The notes under the pieces were generated by a model. That model saw only the letters and a program-made list of their open reading frames with translations, was not told the origin of the DNA and made no database searches. Below, piece after piece: positions 47,141 through 59,550 of a stretch of 64,000 nt of DNA (position 1 is the first letter of the stretch; every line of letters begins with the position of its first letter). The DNA lies in assembly GCA_023213395.1 (NCBI GenBank), contig CM041465.1:146947741-147011740 (forward strand). Reading direction: 5' to 3'. The translations under genes were made by a program, and so were the position numbers. Origin of the DNA: Cycas panzhihuaensis. Lineage: Eukaryota > Cycadophyta.

Positions 47141-48326
47141 TATATAAAAGAGTATCCTTCTATCTTAAATGCTTTATAGTAATAGAGACAACTTTGTCTT
47201 AGATTTGAGGGTTCAGGTAGTGTTCTTTCTCTTCTTAAAGTGCCTTGATTGACCTTAGATTTTGTTTAGATAATTTCATAGCTTAGTAAAGGCTTAACCT
47301 AGCTAGTTACCCCATCATCTCCTTCAAGATATCATATCCTTCTTCTTGATTTTCCTCTAGGGCCTTCAAATTTTTATTAGTAGGAGTTGCCCTAATAATT
47401 TGGAGAGCTCTAACTAGAAAATTACCTTTGGTTATTTTGGTTATATCTTTTTGGTTTCTTGGGAGTAATAAAATTATCCTTATGTTCATTATTAGATTGG
47501 CATCCTTACTTAACCTAAGACCTCCTCATAACTACTGAGTTACTAAAGGGAAGTTTTAGTCCTAGATTGTCTTCAAAAGAAGCTATAATGGCTCCTAAAA
47601 AATCCATAATATAATATCGATAAATCTTCACTAGCATTTGAGTGACCCAACAAGCTTCTAAATTGTATATCTTATTCTTTCATGGCTACAGAATTGAACT
47701 TATTTTCTAAACTAACATTAGTCAGCTCTTCCTTAGGTTATATCAACATTGTAATGGTTTGAGGCTCTTATCATTTTGCTTGTTTCTTTCTATATCATAC
47801 TATTAATCATTTTTCTAATCATGGCTTGAGTGCTAACTTCTATTTGTTAAGCTAGTATATAGATCTATCTTCTAAGATTAGATTAGAAAGCAAAGGGAGG
47901 TTTTCTCCATCTATCATTGATTATTTCAAGATCAAGAGCAATGGCTTTTACTTCTTAAATACCAATTAGTTCCTTCAAGATAGTCATAAGTCTAGTTTTA
48001 AAGTCAAGCCCATCTAGAAACCATTCTAATAAGATCAATTATGTAGGTTTGTATTCATCCTCAAGTTGTTTGAGAGTTTTTTCAAACCTCTCAAAATAGT
48101 TGTTCATGTTTTCCCTTTATCCCTTTTTTATGCTTAATAGTTCTCATATTACTATAGAAAGAATTTTCTTATTCCCATACTTAGATTTAAACACTTGTAT
48201 CAAATATTCGTAATCATTAATTAAGGAATTAGGTAATGAGTAGAACCATGCAATAATGTTCTCATTTAATAAGTGTATAAAAATGTTAATGGCCATATAT
48301 GGCTAAGTAATTTAAAACATCATATA
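47141..48326 (-). pseudogene. gag: Element D gag, central and C-terminal part
   Basis: Reverse complement of 48260-47990 reads as retrotransposon gag: FYSLPNSLINDYEYLIQVF, then NMNNYFERFEKTLKQLEDEY and LEWFLDGLDF, in one frame with stops that fit former CAA and CGA codons. 47489-47307 is a further open piece at the gag/protease junction. The N-terminal part lies beyond nested element G. Confidence 0.75.
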
Positions 48327-48692
48327 TGTGGTGGTCCTTATCACATGAGGTTAGGTTAGGATAGTAGGGTTCATATAGGATTAGGTTGGGTTTGTGGGTT
48401 AAGGTTATTAAATAATAGGAAAAATAGGGGATAGGTTAACTTAGAGGTAGGTGAATAAAATAATATAAGGAGCTAATATTAAGAGGGTGAGCCCTTTATT
48501 ATAAACACTCTATCCCATGTATTCTAATATTATGTCTTATTAATCAAATATTGGTTTAATTCAGGCTCACTATGGCATGTCCTTTGTTTGGTGTACTTCA
48601 CTCTTATCACCACCCTGTCCAACTCCATTTATCTTATGTTCCTGTTATTCTCAATGCATATCTAAAGTGGTAATAAGGAAAATCATGTTACA
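48327..48692 (+). repeat. 5' LTR of element G
   Basis: 366 bp, TGTGGTGG...GTTACA, homologous to 50574-50967 which has a small extra segment near 50750-50800. Confidence 0.8.
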
Positions 48693-49918
48693 AGTGATAT
48701 TAGAGTGATTTACTTAGTAAAATGTTTTTCCCTCTTGTGAAGAATCCTCTTTTTTTGGGCAATTTCATGCATGTTTAGGAACTTAAATGTTGAGTTAGGC
48801 TTACATTTTCAAGTGGATAAAAGTTCTTAGCAGTTCACAAGAGCATTCAACAAGCAAAAGCAATGAAAATTTTATCTTAGAACTCATACATAATCCCTTG
48901 ATAAGTTTTGAGGTAACACACATCTTATTGCATTTTACACTAGTTATCTCAAATTTGAATTTATAAATGTCTTCATTAGTGATGGGAAACCCTACATATC
49001 AAATTTGAGAAGAGTTATTTAAGAGTTGAATGAGAAGTGGCCATTCAAATCCTTACAAAGAGTTATCCACTCTATTAGTAGGTTTAGTTGATTTAAATTG
49101 ACATTTTCTATGGTTTTTTTATTGAATTGAAATTGTGAAAGCATCTAAATCAAAAGTGGCCTTAGCTAATGTTTTATTTAGTTTATCCTACAAAGAGTAT
49201 TAAGTGAAAATTTAATCACATGGGTCATGCGCATGCCTTAGAGAGAAATAACTCTACTTTACTGAAGAAATCCATATGTTTAATCAATATTTTTTCCTTC
49301 CATTAATTTCTATAGGTTTTCATCTAAGTTATTAAGGTGGGGTTTTAGTTTTATTTACAGATTCAATCTCATTTTTTTATTTGATATAGTCAAACTCAAG
49401 TTAGTCCACCATCAAAACCCTTATAACCATGCATAAGTCATTTTGAATTTTTTTAATAAATCTTTCATATCTCTAATGTTAATATTACATTAAATTATAT
49501 TGGATAAAGTGTGAAGTCTGCGTATCCCCTTTTAGAAAAGTTGTATAATCATATGGAGTGACTAGGAACCCAAATAAAAAAGGGTTAAATTAATTTTTTA
49601 AGGTTCCCTTATTTTTTATGACTTGTATTTAGATGTATAGATATAACTTGGGCATGCAGTATCAAAATTTAGTGTCATCTATTTCTTTAGAAAGAAGATT
49701 TATACATAGATGTTTTAATTAGTCATATAATATATTCTAGTGATCTTTTTATAAAAATTTTAATAGTTACAATTGACTTATAGTAATTTGGCATATTCAT
49801 AAGTTAATTTTTTTAAGTAGTTTAGTACATGGTTTCATATAGCTTTGCTCTTAAGGCCATAGAGTTTCTTATTATTATTAAAGTAGGATAAAATAATAGT
49901 AATAATTTTATACATACA

Positions 49919-49939
49919 TGTGTGTGTGTGTGTGTGTGT
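49919..49939. repeat. TG microsatellite in element G
   Basis: Ten TG units. Confidence 0.9.
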
Positions 49940-50573
49940 AAGAAAATAGCCTAAAGACACCTTGTAAAGGCTTATAATGAGGAGGATTAATCAATTATAG
50001 ACACCTACCTCTCTTCTACCTCCTCTTTCCCCTTTCTTTTAGTAGTTAGCATGATGAACCCTCATATTTTAGTAGTTATACTATTAACACTTAAAGAGGT
50101 CAAGGAAATATTTAGTGAGTTTAAGAAAATAGTTAGTAAGGTCAAGGAAATAGCTGTAAATATGCCACAATACTAAAGGAAGCAAAGATTGAGATATCAA
50201 ACATAAAGAAATAAATAGCTTAGGAAGAGGATGTAAAGGACCAATAACATTTAACTATGTAGTAAGGAAGTGAAAGCATCAAAGAGGAACCATCACCATC
50301 CCTTTTGCATAAGTACTTAGGCCTTGATTTTTATGGATACTCACATTATTATACCATGGGTCCTCACTTCTTTGATAAGGATAATAAACAATAGGACCAT
50401 GCTCATTTCATATATATTCCCATTCAGTAGAAAAAGTATATGTGAAGTAGTATTCTTCTCCAATAATAGGTACAATAGTTTCTATATTATGGTAAGCATA
50501 TAAGCATCTACTTTGGACATCTATCACATGCATTCAAACCCTTTAAGGGTAAAGCATCTAATGAATAAGGGCA

Positions 50574-50967
50574 TGTGGTGGTCCTCACTACATGACATTA
50601 GGTTAGGATAATAGGGTTTATATAGGATTAGGTTTGATTAATAGGGCTAAGGTTATTAAATAATAAGGGAAATAAGGGATAGGTTATCTTAGAGACATGT
50701 GAATAAAATAATATGAGGAGTTAATGTTAAGAGGATGAGGCCTTATAATATCCATGCATTATACAATCATGCAGTATAAATACTGCACCCCATGCATTAT
50801 AATATCATGTTTAGTTAATCAAGTACTAGTTATATGAAGGCTCATTACGATATGTCCTTTATTTGATGCACTTCATCCTCATAACCACTCTATTTACCTC
50901 TATTTCTCTTAGTTCCTTGCCCTTCTCAATGCATATATGAAGTGGTAATAGGGCCAAGCATGTTTCA
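50574..50967 (+). repeat. 3' LTR of element G
   Basis: 394 bp, TGTGGTGG...GTTTCA, partner of 48327-48692. Confidence 0.8.
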
Positions 50968-51350
50968 ATACATATAATAAAGAAATTCTCTAATGTTATT
51001 TAGTAGTGACTACCTTATCTCTATTAAATTTCTCCATGGCTTCGTCAAGTATGTTATGTTATTCTCCCTATAAATTTAAAGGATTATTTTTAATCTAAGG
51101 GGAGACATTCCTATAAGGTACTCCTTCATCCATTTCTAATAAAACTCTTGATATTAGAGATTCTTAATTTGAAAAGAAAAAATCTTCTTATGGTTCTTCA
51201 ATAATCCTAAGATCACTACCATGTCTCCTTAATTTTCTCTCTTGAGGAAAGTTTAGTAGCTCTTACTATATACCTTAGGATCTTATAAATAGGCATATGG
51301 CCTCTTTAATTATTTGAATAGTTTTAAAAGTAATGAATTCTATTGGTATA
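50968..51350 (-). pseudogene. gag: Element D gag, N-terminal part
   Basis: The reverse complement reads as protein with a few stops (RVLLEMDEGVPYRNVS, then DEAMEKFNRDKVVT), running into the insertion site of element G and resuming at 48326. It starts soon after the inner edge of the 5' LTR, the expected place for gag. Function is assigned by position. Confidence 0.5.
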
Positions 51351-51415
51351 CACAATGGTAGTTCTTTAAAAAAATTAAAGGAAAAAATCCCTAATATGGT
51401 TGTTAGTTTTGTTAT

Positions 51416-53556
51416 CTTTTATTTTTTTACCCCATAAAAATAGTCTATAAGGATCTAGTCTATGAAATATTCAATAGGTAAACATAAAAAATAAAAGAAT
51501 AATTAAAGGATGTTTAACCTTAAATACATTGACTTGTAGTATAAATGAATAAATTAGAAAAATAATCTATAAGAAAAAGAAAGTTTAGTAAAAGAGAGCT
51601 TTCATGAGTATCCTTATGAAACTAGCAAGGTTAAGAACATGTGATATGCATTTAAAAGAAAATGAATAGGAAATAAAGTTATAGAAAATCACCATTCTAG
51701 ATCTCTCAAAATTAAAATATTAATATTAGTAGAACTAGATTGATCCAAATGGATTACATCACAAATTCCTTGACAACATTAAAATGAATTTAATACTAAA
51801 TAGATTAAATATAAATCTTTAGATTATTAAAAAGAGGATGTTTCACAACAAAGTATATAATCAAGTATGTTCAGTGCATAAAATGACATTTAAGCAAATT
51901 GAACTCCCCCCCCATGTTTGCTTCTAATTCTACTTGTAGGGGTCTATTTTAAAGACATTGAGTTAAGATAATGTAAGAGAAAATAATCGTAACACAACAA
52001 CAAAAGAAAAGAAGTTTTAGGAGGATATATGAGAAAAATGTTCAATTTGAGCATTAGAGAAATGCATGAAGTAAGAAGGTTGGGACCAAGACTATATATC
52101 AATAGACCAAGAAATCAATATCTAGAGCCCTTTCTTCTTCCATCTCTTTCCTTTTTACTCTTCCATGTTCTATAACAATCAGGTTACATAAAGGAGACTT
52201 CGCATTATTGTCAGTTAGACATAATTATTCTCAAGTAGTTTGGTGATCATCTAAATTATTTTACCTCATTTAATAATTAGGGGACAAGTGTCATATTAAT
52301 TAATTCTAATAATACCTTCGTATTTAATAGTTTCTCCCAACTGTTTGGCCCATTATTTATTACCTTTTTAAGTTGACACCTCTTTGTCAGTTATATTATC
52401 TTCCAACTTGGTATAAACATTTTGTAGATTAACCTATATAGGTGGAAAATCCTATATTTTCCCTAGAGATTATAACCCTAACATTGATTCACCTTAAATC
52501 AACTTAAAAGTTTAAGAAAAATTATATAGGCATGAATTCAACTATTGGAGCTTAGCTTGATAGTACTATATTTGTTAATGATTTAAGTTCTTGAGACTCT
52601 ATATCATTTACCAATCACTTTTTAGTAAATTCTATTGAGACAATGGCTCTATGGTGATATTTCAATCATGGTATAGTTCACTTATATAAACTAATTCTCT
52701 TTATGTTATTCTTTTATTTTAATCGATGGTCTATTGTAGTCTTTTTAACATTTTATATTTTTGGGGATGAATAATTCTAATTTACCAAATTAATTGGACT
52801 TTTATAAAAACCCAAAAAAGAAAAGTATATATAATGGATCTAGTGGTAGGTCCCATAACTTCATAATTTTGTAATCCTTTGGATAGTGTTATCACTAGTT
52901 TTACATCACTTATAAAAATGCAAGAAGATACAATACTATACTTGTATTTTGCAACTTTAAAACTTTTGATTTGAATAACCTTTTCTTTTACTCATATGTA
53001 AAGTTGTAAAAAGGCATGGTGTGATTCCTCCTTTGTATTTTGTAATTTTATAAATGAATGATGTTAATTACCAATGAAATAGACCTTTACAAGGACCCAA
53101 AAGAGGAAAATTATATAAAATGAATTACAATAGGCCCTATTGTATATTATTCTTTTCTTTATGATTTTGTAGTTATTAACTTAAGTGTGCACCCTTTTTT
53201 ACCTCATTTATGAAAATACGAAAAGGTATAAAGATACATCTCTTTCACAATTTCATAAACCATCACTTTAGTAGTCATTGATTTGGACCCATTTATGGAT
53301 ATACAAAAAGATATGAAACAACCCATTTTTTGTATTTTATATTTTCAAAAATGAACCTCCCATAGCTTCCCTTTCTTTGCTTACTTCCAAAATTGTGAAA
53401 TTTCACGAGTGAAAGGAATTAGACCCCATCTAAAAATATAAATTTTGGGAAGTTAAACAATATCATAAAAAATACATCCTTTCAATGTATCCTTTTAGGC
53501 TATGTCCTAAGACGACCACCCCTTCTTAACTTATTCTCCTCACTATGTACATTTAC
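51416..53556 (-). repeat. 5' LTR of element D (right copy)
   Basis: Second copy of the 2.1-kb repeat. It ends at CTCACTATGTA just before a GT microsatellite. Gag begins about 70-100 bp inside its left edge on the minus strand, as expected for a 5' LTR. Confidence 0.8.
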
Positions 53557-53562
53557 TACCAC

Positions 53563-53565
<3 letters not shown>

Positions 53566-53595
<30 letters not shown>
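53566..53595. repeat. GT microsatellite
   Basis: About 15 GT units directly beside the end of the right LTR of element D. Confidence 0.92.
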
Positions 53596-53597
<2 letters not shown>

Positions 53598-53701
53598 TTT
53601 ACAAAAGTAAGAAAAAGAAATAACTGGTGCATTATGTACCATTATGAAAAATGAAATGATATAAGATTTTATAATGGCATAGGTAAAATAATAAAATATT
53701 T

Positions 53702-53781
53702 AAAATATTTAAAAGAAAAAAATAAATGAAAAGTAATCAAATAAAGTGGGAAATGATGCTAAAGGGAGTCCAGAATACAAC
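53702..53781. repeat. 80-bp direct repeat flanking element H (left copy)
   Basis: Begins AAAATATTTAAAAGAA and contains AAATGATGCTAAAG. It recurs at 62448-62527 on the far side of element H. Far too long for a target-site duplication. Confidence 0.75.
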
Positions 53782-54188
53782 TATTGGTTATGATATTTAC
53801 TTTGATACCACAACATTGGATTATGAGTTGAAGGCTTGACACCAAAGAGTTGGGATTAAAGTATAGAAGCAATAAACTATAAGAAGTAGACCCAACAATA
53901 AATAGGAGGTGAGTGTAAGATGAAGAAATAATACACAAAAGAATGAAGTATGTACAAGGATATGTACAATATATAGTGGGAAAATGGATAAACTTTAAAT
54001 TATTTAAAGAATCATATACATACTTATAAGATCTTCCACCTCAAGTAAGAATCCTTAAGATCAACCTTTGTGTGTTGGAATACTTATTAAGGTAGCACAT
54101 ATGTTAAGATGATCAACAATATAATAATCAAATAATACATGAGAGAGTATAAAAGGAATTACAATGTAATTGGATATTACGTCTAACA
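53782..54188 (-). repeat. 3' LTR of element H
   Basis: 407 bp, plus-strand start TATTGGTTATG (partner copy TGTTGGTTATG) and end GTCTAACA, followed by TTCCCCCTC, the complement of a polypurine tract. Confidence 0.75.
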
Positions 54189-54948
54189 TTCCCCCTCATA
54201 ATATACAATTAAATGAATAAATTATTATATCAAAAGTATAAATTATCTTTAAAATTACTAGAACATAAGCCACTTTAGATAACATAAATTATTTTATATA
54301 TCCATACAAAGTGAGCTCCTTATATTAGACCACATGGGTAACCAACCATTATGATTTCCAGCTAGCTAGTGTGCTCCTTCAAGTATGTGGGTTTGTTAAT
54401 ACCAAGTCAACTTCACTTTAGAAAAATGTTATTCTACATGGCTATGTAAGTGAGCTAAAATCAATTAAAGAGTAGTTAGAAAGATTCCCCACCTCTTACA
54501 AAATAGGACTAAAGAGCAGCTTCTTCAAGTACATATATCCAAAAATACATCATCATTGACTACCATGGCTAGAAATACATCACAAAAGGGTTATTTTGGC
54601 CTTACAATGCCTCCATAAGCTAACAAAAGTCTCAATGGGCTTCCATTTGCCTCTATAGGCTATTAAATATCCAATAATACAATAATAATAATATGAAATA
54701 TGGATGTGACTTAATATATCATAAAATAGCTCTCTCTTTAATGATATTTTTGACAAATTTAATGTCAAATAGGATTCTTTTGAGCCTAAAGTAAAGCCTA
54801 TGTTAAAAAACTTTATCCCCCCCTCCCTTTGGGGTATATTATATTAATATAAATAATATTAAATAATTTTGGAACTATATAAATGAATAAATATGCATAA
54901 ATATAATGAAAAGTCATAAAAATATGAGTTTTAAGAAAAACTTTTGAC
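54189..54948. other. Interior of element H, left part
   Basis: AT-rich, no gene recognised. Starts with the polypurine-tract complement TTCCCCCTCATAA. Confidence 0.5.
54944..54948. repeat. Target-site duplication of copia element I (left)
   Basis: TTGAC, matched by TTAAC at 60191-60195 with one G/A difference. Confidence 0.7.
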
Positions 54949-55525
54949 TATTTAGACTAATAACCAAAAACTGCTACCAAGATCTAAATTATTTTGCAAC
55001 TAGTTATAAGAATTAAAACTAAAATTTAGCATACAAGTTCTTAAATCAGAGATAATATAATAAATTAATTAAAAATCCAAAGCATCACAAACACACTAGA
55101 TATAGCATGGTAAAATCCTAGTAGTATGCTAGGGAAACATCTACACAGGAAAGGTATCGATCTTTATTATTAAAGAATGGAGAAATATATATAATCTACA
55201 GTAGAATACCCATGGTAATAACAACTAGTTGCCTCTACTCAATATAGTATATCTAATACATTGAATACCATAAAATCTAGGGTATTTTTAATGAATGACC
55301 CCAATTCTCTTTACAGTTTAGTATGTTTTATAGTTCTAGCTTTTTAGGTTGGGGGTTATCACCCTCGAATCCCTTCTTTAGAAGGGGGTTTCGACTCCCC
55401 CTGCACTCCCCATCCAAGGGGTCTCTTCCCCCTTTGGATCCCTCTGTAGAAGTTTAGGGGGGAAACTGCACTGCCAACCTATCAAAATTTTAACCTCTAA
55501 AATATTATTGTCATATTATCTAATA
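54949..55525 (-). repeat. 3' LTR of element I
   Basis: 577 bp with a small deletion near its start (about 54956-54965) relative to the partner. A polypurine tract (TGTCAAGGTGGAGAT on the minus strand) precedes it. Confidence 0.87.
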
Positions 55526-55559
55526 ATCTCCACCTTGACAATAATTTACTTGATACATT

Positions 55560-57100
55560 TCCTAAACCATTCATCACCTTTTTTGTAAGCCAAGAGAAGT
55601 CAAATAACATTTGAACTTCTCTAATAATATTGGTTTTGTGAACATGTTAGTATAATTTTATTTTATGTTAACCTTCTCAAGTGCCATTCCACTTATTTCC
55701 ACAACTTGTTTAACAAAATGGTACTTAAAAGCAATATGATTTGTCCTACTATGATAAGCCAGATTCTTTGCTAAGTAAATAGAACTTTGATTATTACAAA
55801 ATACCTTTACCTTTTTCTATTTCCTTCTAAGCTCAAACAATAGACCCTACAACTAGATTACTTCTTTACAAACATGTGTTGCAGTAATATATTTTGTTTC
55901 TGTAGTTGATAATACAATTGTGCTCTACAATTTTGACATCCAACTAAATGGACCATTTTTAAGACTAAATACATAACCTAAAGTAGACCTCTTATTTAAA
56001 TCTCCCACAAAGTCTAAATCAATATATCCATAAACCTGATTATCTATACCCCTAAAGGTAATGCAATGGTCACTTGTACCCCTCAAATACTAAAGTAGCC
56101 ATTTAACTACTGCCTTATACTCTTTTCCTAGATTTATAATAAACCTATTAACTACACTAATTGCATGTGAATGTCATGTCTTATACATACCATGGCATAT
56201 ATCAAACTTCCTATTACACTGGCATAAGGTACATAAGATATATAATCCTTTTCTTCTTTATTACTAGGATGCATAGTCAAAGAAAGCTTAAAATGAGAAG
56301 CCAATGGGATACTCACTGGTTTCACATTTGCTATACCAAATCTAATTAACACCTTCTCTATATATTTCTGCTATGATAACCATAGTTTACTAATTTTCTT
56401 ATCTCTATATATCTTCATGCCTAAGATTTGTTTTGTAGCTCCTAGATCCTTCATATCAAAAGTCCTACCTAATTGAGCCTTTAACTTATTGATTTCTACT
56501 ATAGTCTTACTTATAACCAACATGTCATCAACATACAATGCTAACATAATAAATAAGCCATTATTCAAGAATTTAAAGTAAACCCAATAATCATACTCAC
56601 TTCTTTTGAAATTTTAGCTCTGCATAAAGGCATCAAACTTCCTATACCATTGCCTGGGTGATTGCTTTAGAACATATAAATATTTCCTAAGCCTACAAAT
56701 AAGTCTTTTCCTACCATCCTATACAAATCCTTTTGGATAATCCATATAGATCTCCTCTTCTAAATCTCCATATAGAAAAGTTATTTTTACATCTAACTGC
56801 TCCAACTCTAAATCAAGAGAAGATACCAATACTAACATAACCTAAATTAAAATAAGTTTGATAATTGGTAAAAAGATCTCATGAAATTTAATACCTTCTT
56901 TTTGTGTAAAACCTTTAGCCACCAGTCTTGCCCTATATTTATCAATCTTTCTATCAACATCTATTTTCTTCTTGAAAACCCACCTACAACCAACAATCTT
57001 TCTACCATATGGAAGTTCTACCAAGTCTAATGAATTATTTTTCTTCAAAGAATCTATCTCTTCTTGCATAACCCTCTTCCACTTCTCACTATGGATATCA
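55560..57100 (-). pseudogene. pol: Element I reverse transcriptase and RNase H
   Basis: 57069-56842 carries VELPYGRKIVGCRWVFKKK, followed by LVAKGFTQKEGIKF. 56568-56371 has the catalytic box YVDDMLVIS near 56535, with both aspartates intact, then FDMKDLGATKQILGM. 56352-56152 holds SYVPYASVIGSLIYAMVCIR (connection). RNase H remnants run to about 55560. Interrupted by stops and frameshifts between these pieces. Confidence 0.9.
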
Positions 57101-57199
57101 TCTATTATTTCCTAATAGCATGTAGGCTCATCATCATTAGAAACTAAAACAATAGAAATAGAAGGGTTATGCCTATTAGGTGGATAACTAAATCATGTA

Positions 57200-58620
57200 G
57201 ATCTTCTAATAGTTGGTGGAGTATCCACATACTCCTATAAATTTATTGTAGATTCATCTTTAGAAAAGTCTTCCCGCTCTTATGTTTCTAAAGGTGGCTG
57301 GGGCTTAAACTTGACCTATTGATGTTCAACTTTTTACTCATGTTTCACTTTAACTTCTATACTATCTAATTTTAGAAAGGGAGATTCATCAAACATAACA
57401 TCTCTCTTAATAGTGATTTTGTGGGTAGTAGGATCCCACAACCTATATCCCTTCACATGATCTCTATCACCATAACTAACAAAGATGCATCTCTTAGATT
57501 TTGGGTCTAACTTTGAATATTGACTTTTATTAATCAAGGCATAAGCATCATAACCAACAACTTTTAAATTTGACTAGTTGCATAAATGTCTAGTCCATAC
57601 CTCTTTATGAATCTTACAGTCTATTGCAAGTGATGATGACTTGTTTACTAAATAATAAGCTATTTGAATAGCTTTTACCCATAAGCCCTACCCCACACTT
57701 GTATTGCTCTTTCCAAGAATATCCTATTCATGCACTCACATATGCTATTCTGTTATAGAGTATAGCTAGTGGTCTCATGCCTTTCGATCCTAGTTTCTCT
57801 GTAATAATTCTCAAACTCCAAAAAGTTGAATTCATCTACATTGTCAATTCTTAAATATTTAATTGACCTACCAGTGCTCTTCTGAACTAGAGTCTTGAAC
57901 TACTTAAACACACTAAAAACTTTAGATTTTTTTTTTTTTAAAATAGACCCATACCTTTCTAGAGTAATTATCTATAAATATAACAAAGTACAATCATCCT
58001 CTAAAAGATATTATAGGGGCTAATCTCCACACATCCAAATATACATAATCCAGAACACCTTTACTAATGTGACTCTCTACTTTAAACCTAAGTCTATACT
58101 ACTTTTTAAAAATATAATGTTTATAAAAATTCAAATCTGAAAGTTATAAGTTATGAAGTAACTTATGGTTTATTAGCACCTTAAGTCCTCTCTAAGTCAT
58201 GTGCCCAAATATCTAATGCCATAACTAAGCTAGATCTTCTATAGTCTTTGATGTTGTAGCTGTATAGTTGGTATCTATATTTCCCATTAAAATATAAAGA
58301 TTTCCTTTCTTTAAGGCTTTCATAACAATCAAGGTACCCTTTAACACCTTCAAGACTCCTTCATGCCCTATGTACTTATAACCACCAGAATCTAGTTCAC
58401 CCAAGGAAATTAGATTCTTTTTTAGATCAAGTACATATCTAACTTCAGTTAATGTTCTTACTATACCATTGAATATTTTAATTCTGATATTATTAATGCC
58501 CATTGTCTTATAGGAAACTTCATTTCCCATAAGTACATCACCACCATCAAGAGGTTAGGATGATAAAAACTAACTCTTGTGTGGACACATATGGTGTGAA
58601 GCACCTAAATCCAATAATCA
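57200..58620 (-). pseudogene. pol: Element I protease, gag-pre-integrase and integrase
   Basis: The protease motif near 58590-58615 reads LLDLGASHHMC, leucine replacing serine in DSG, and the preceding tryptophan codon is a stop. 58530-58225 ([28 protein letters not shown]) is the gag-pre-integrase region. The integrase core is in broken frames, and 57537-57334 gives its C-terminal end (RCIFVSYGDRDHVKGYRLWD). Same layout as in element E. Confidence 0.85.
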
Positions 58621-58699
58621 ATCTTGATGATAATGGGAAATATTACAAGTAACCAAGACATCATCATCTGTACCTTGATTCGACTCCACCTAATTAGCC

Positions 58700-59477
58700 T
58701 CCTTGGTACGATCTTCCTTTTTCTATAACTTCTTCCTTTTATAGCAATCCCTTTTTAAGTTACCTAGCTTATTACAGTGCCAGCATCTAAGCTTACTCTT
58801 CTTACCTTTTGACTTTGACCTCGATGTATCCCTAGAGCTATGTCCTCTTTCAATCATTCTACTTCTTGTTGTTGTAGCTTCTAATGTGGAGGTTTTAAGA
58901 GTATACTTCCTCGTCACTTCTTCTGTTAGTAAAGAACTCGCAATAGAATAATAGTTTAATTCATCTATAGTGCTAAAGCTAATTAAGATGATAATATTAT
59001 CCCAAGATTTTGGTAATGAACATAATAAGGTATCGACCTTATCTTCATCCTCAATCATAATATTAATGCTAGCTAACTAACAAATAAGAGTATTAAAAAT
59101 ATTTAAATAATCAATAATTTATGTACCTTCCTTTATTTGTAATGAGTACACCTACTTCTTCAAGTAGATTCAATTCGTCATTGAGTTGGTCATGCACAAG
59201 CCTTCCAATTAGGTCCATAATCCTACTATTGTCTTCTCCCCTATAATGTTAAACAAAACTTCATCCACCAAGTATAATCATATTATGCTAAGAGCCCTTT
59301 TGTCTAGATCATCCCATTCATCATCGTCCATCCCTACAAGTTTCTCTGATTTGCCTATAAGAGCTCTGTATAAACCTCGTTATACTAGAACATTATACGC
59401 TTTCAACTTCCACAACTTGAAGTTGATCTTGCCATTAAATTTCCCCACCTTAAACTTGTTATTTATAATTTTTCCAT
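58700..59477 (-). pseudogene. gag: Element I gag
   Basis: ATG 59477 begins MEKL, then frame changes occur. 59058-58723 is open and includes the gag C terminus with the zinc knuckle CWHCNKLGNLKRDC near 58770, in which the histidine is asparagine. Homologous to gag of element E, in which different knuckle residues are changed. Confidence 0.82.
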
Positions 59478-59550
59478 TTGATGTAGAAAAAGTCAACACT
59501 AAAACCTTCACAAACTCGCTGCAAAAAATAAAGGTAGCTCTAATACCACT

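Larger units (their letters stand above)
48327..50967 (+). mobile_element. Element G: small LTR retrotransposon without recognisable genes, nested in D's gag
   Basis: Two direct repeats (48327-48692 and 50574-50967) beginning TGTGGTGGTCCT enclose 1.9 kb. A decayed initiator-tRNA-Met primer site (TGATATTAGAG, 48695-48705) follows the first. Target bases ATATA before and ATACA after differ by one transition. No gag or pol motif appears in the interior, so it is a non-autonomous or fully decayed element. Rejoining its flanks restores readable gag of element D. Confidence 0.78.
18939..53556 (-). mobile_element. Element D: very old Ty3/gypsy LTR retrotransposon split by three nested insertions
   Basis: Copies of a 2.1-kb repeat at about 18939-21065 and 51416-53556, in the same orientation, serve as LTRs. 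Between them, on the minus strand and once the insertions 23726-29029, 30080-46773 and 48327-50967 are removed, lie about 8 kb coding gag, protease, an RNase H, reverse transcriptase, a second RNase H and integrase in that order. Joining the flanks of element F, with one copy of its 5-bp duplication removed, gives one uninterrupted minus frame from protease into the linker, which supports the reconstruction. LTR copies are about 80-85% alike by eye. Stops at former CAA, CAG and CGA sites abound. I could not find a target duplication or a clear primer site. Confidence 0.82.
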
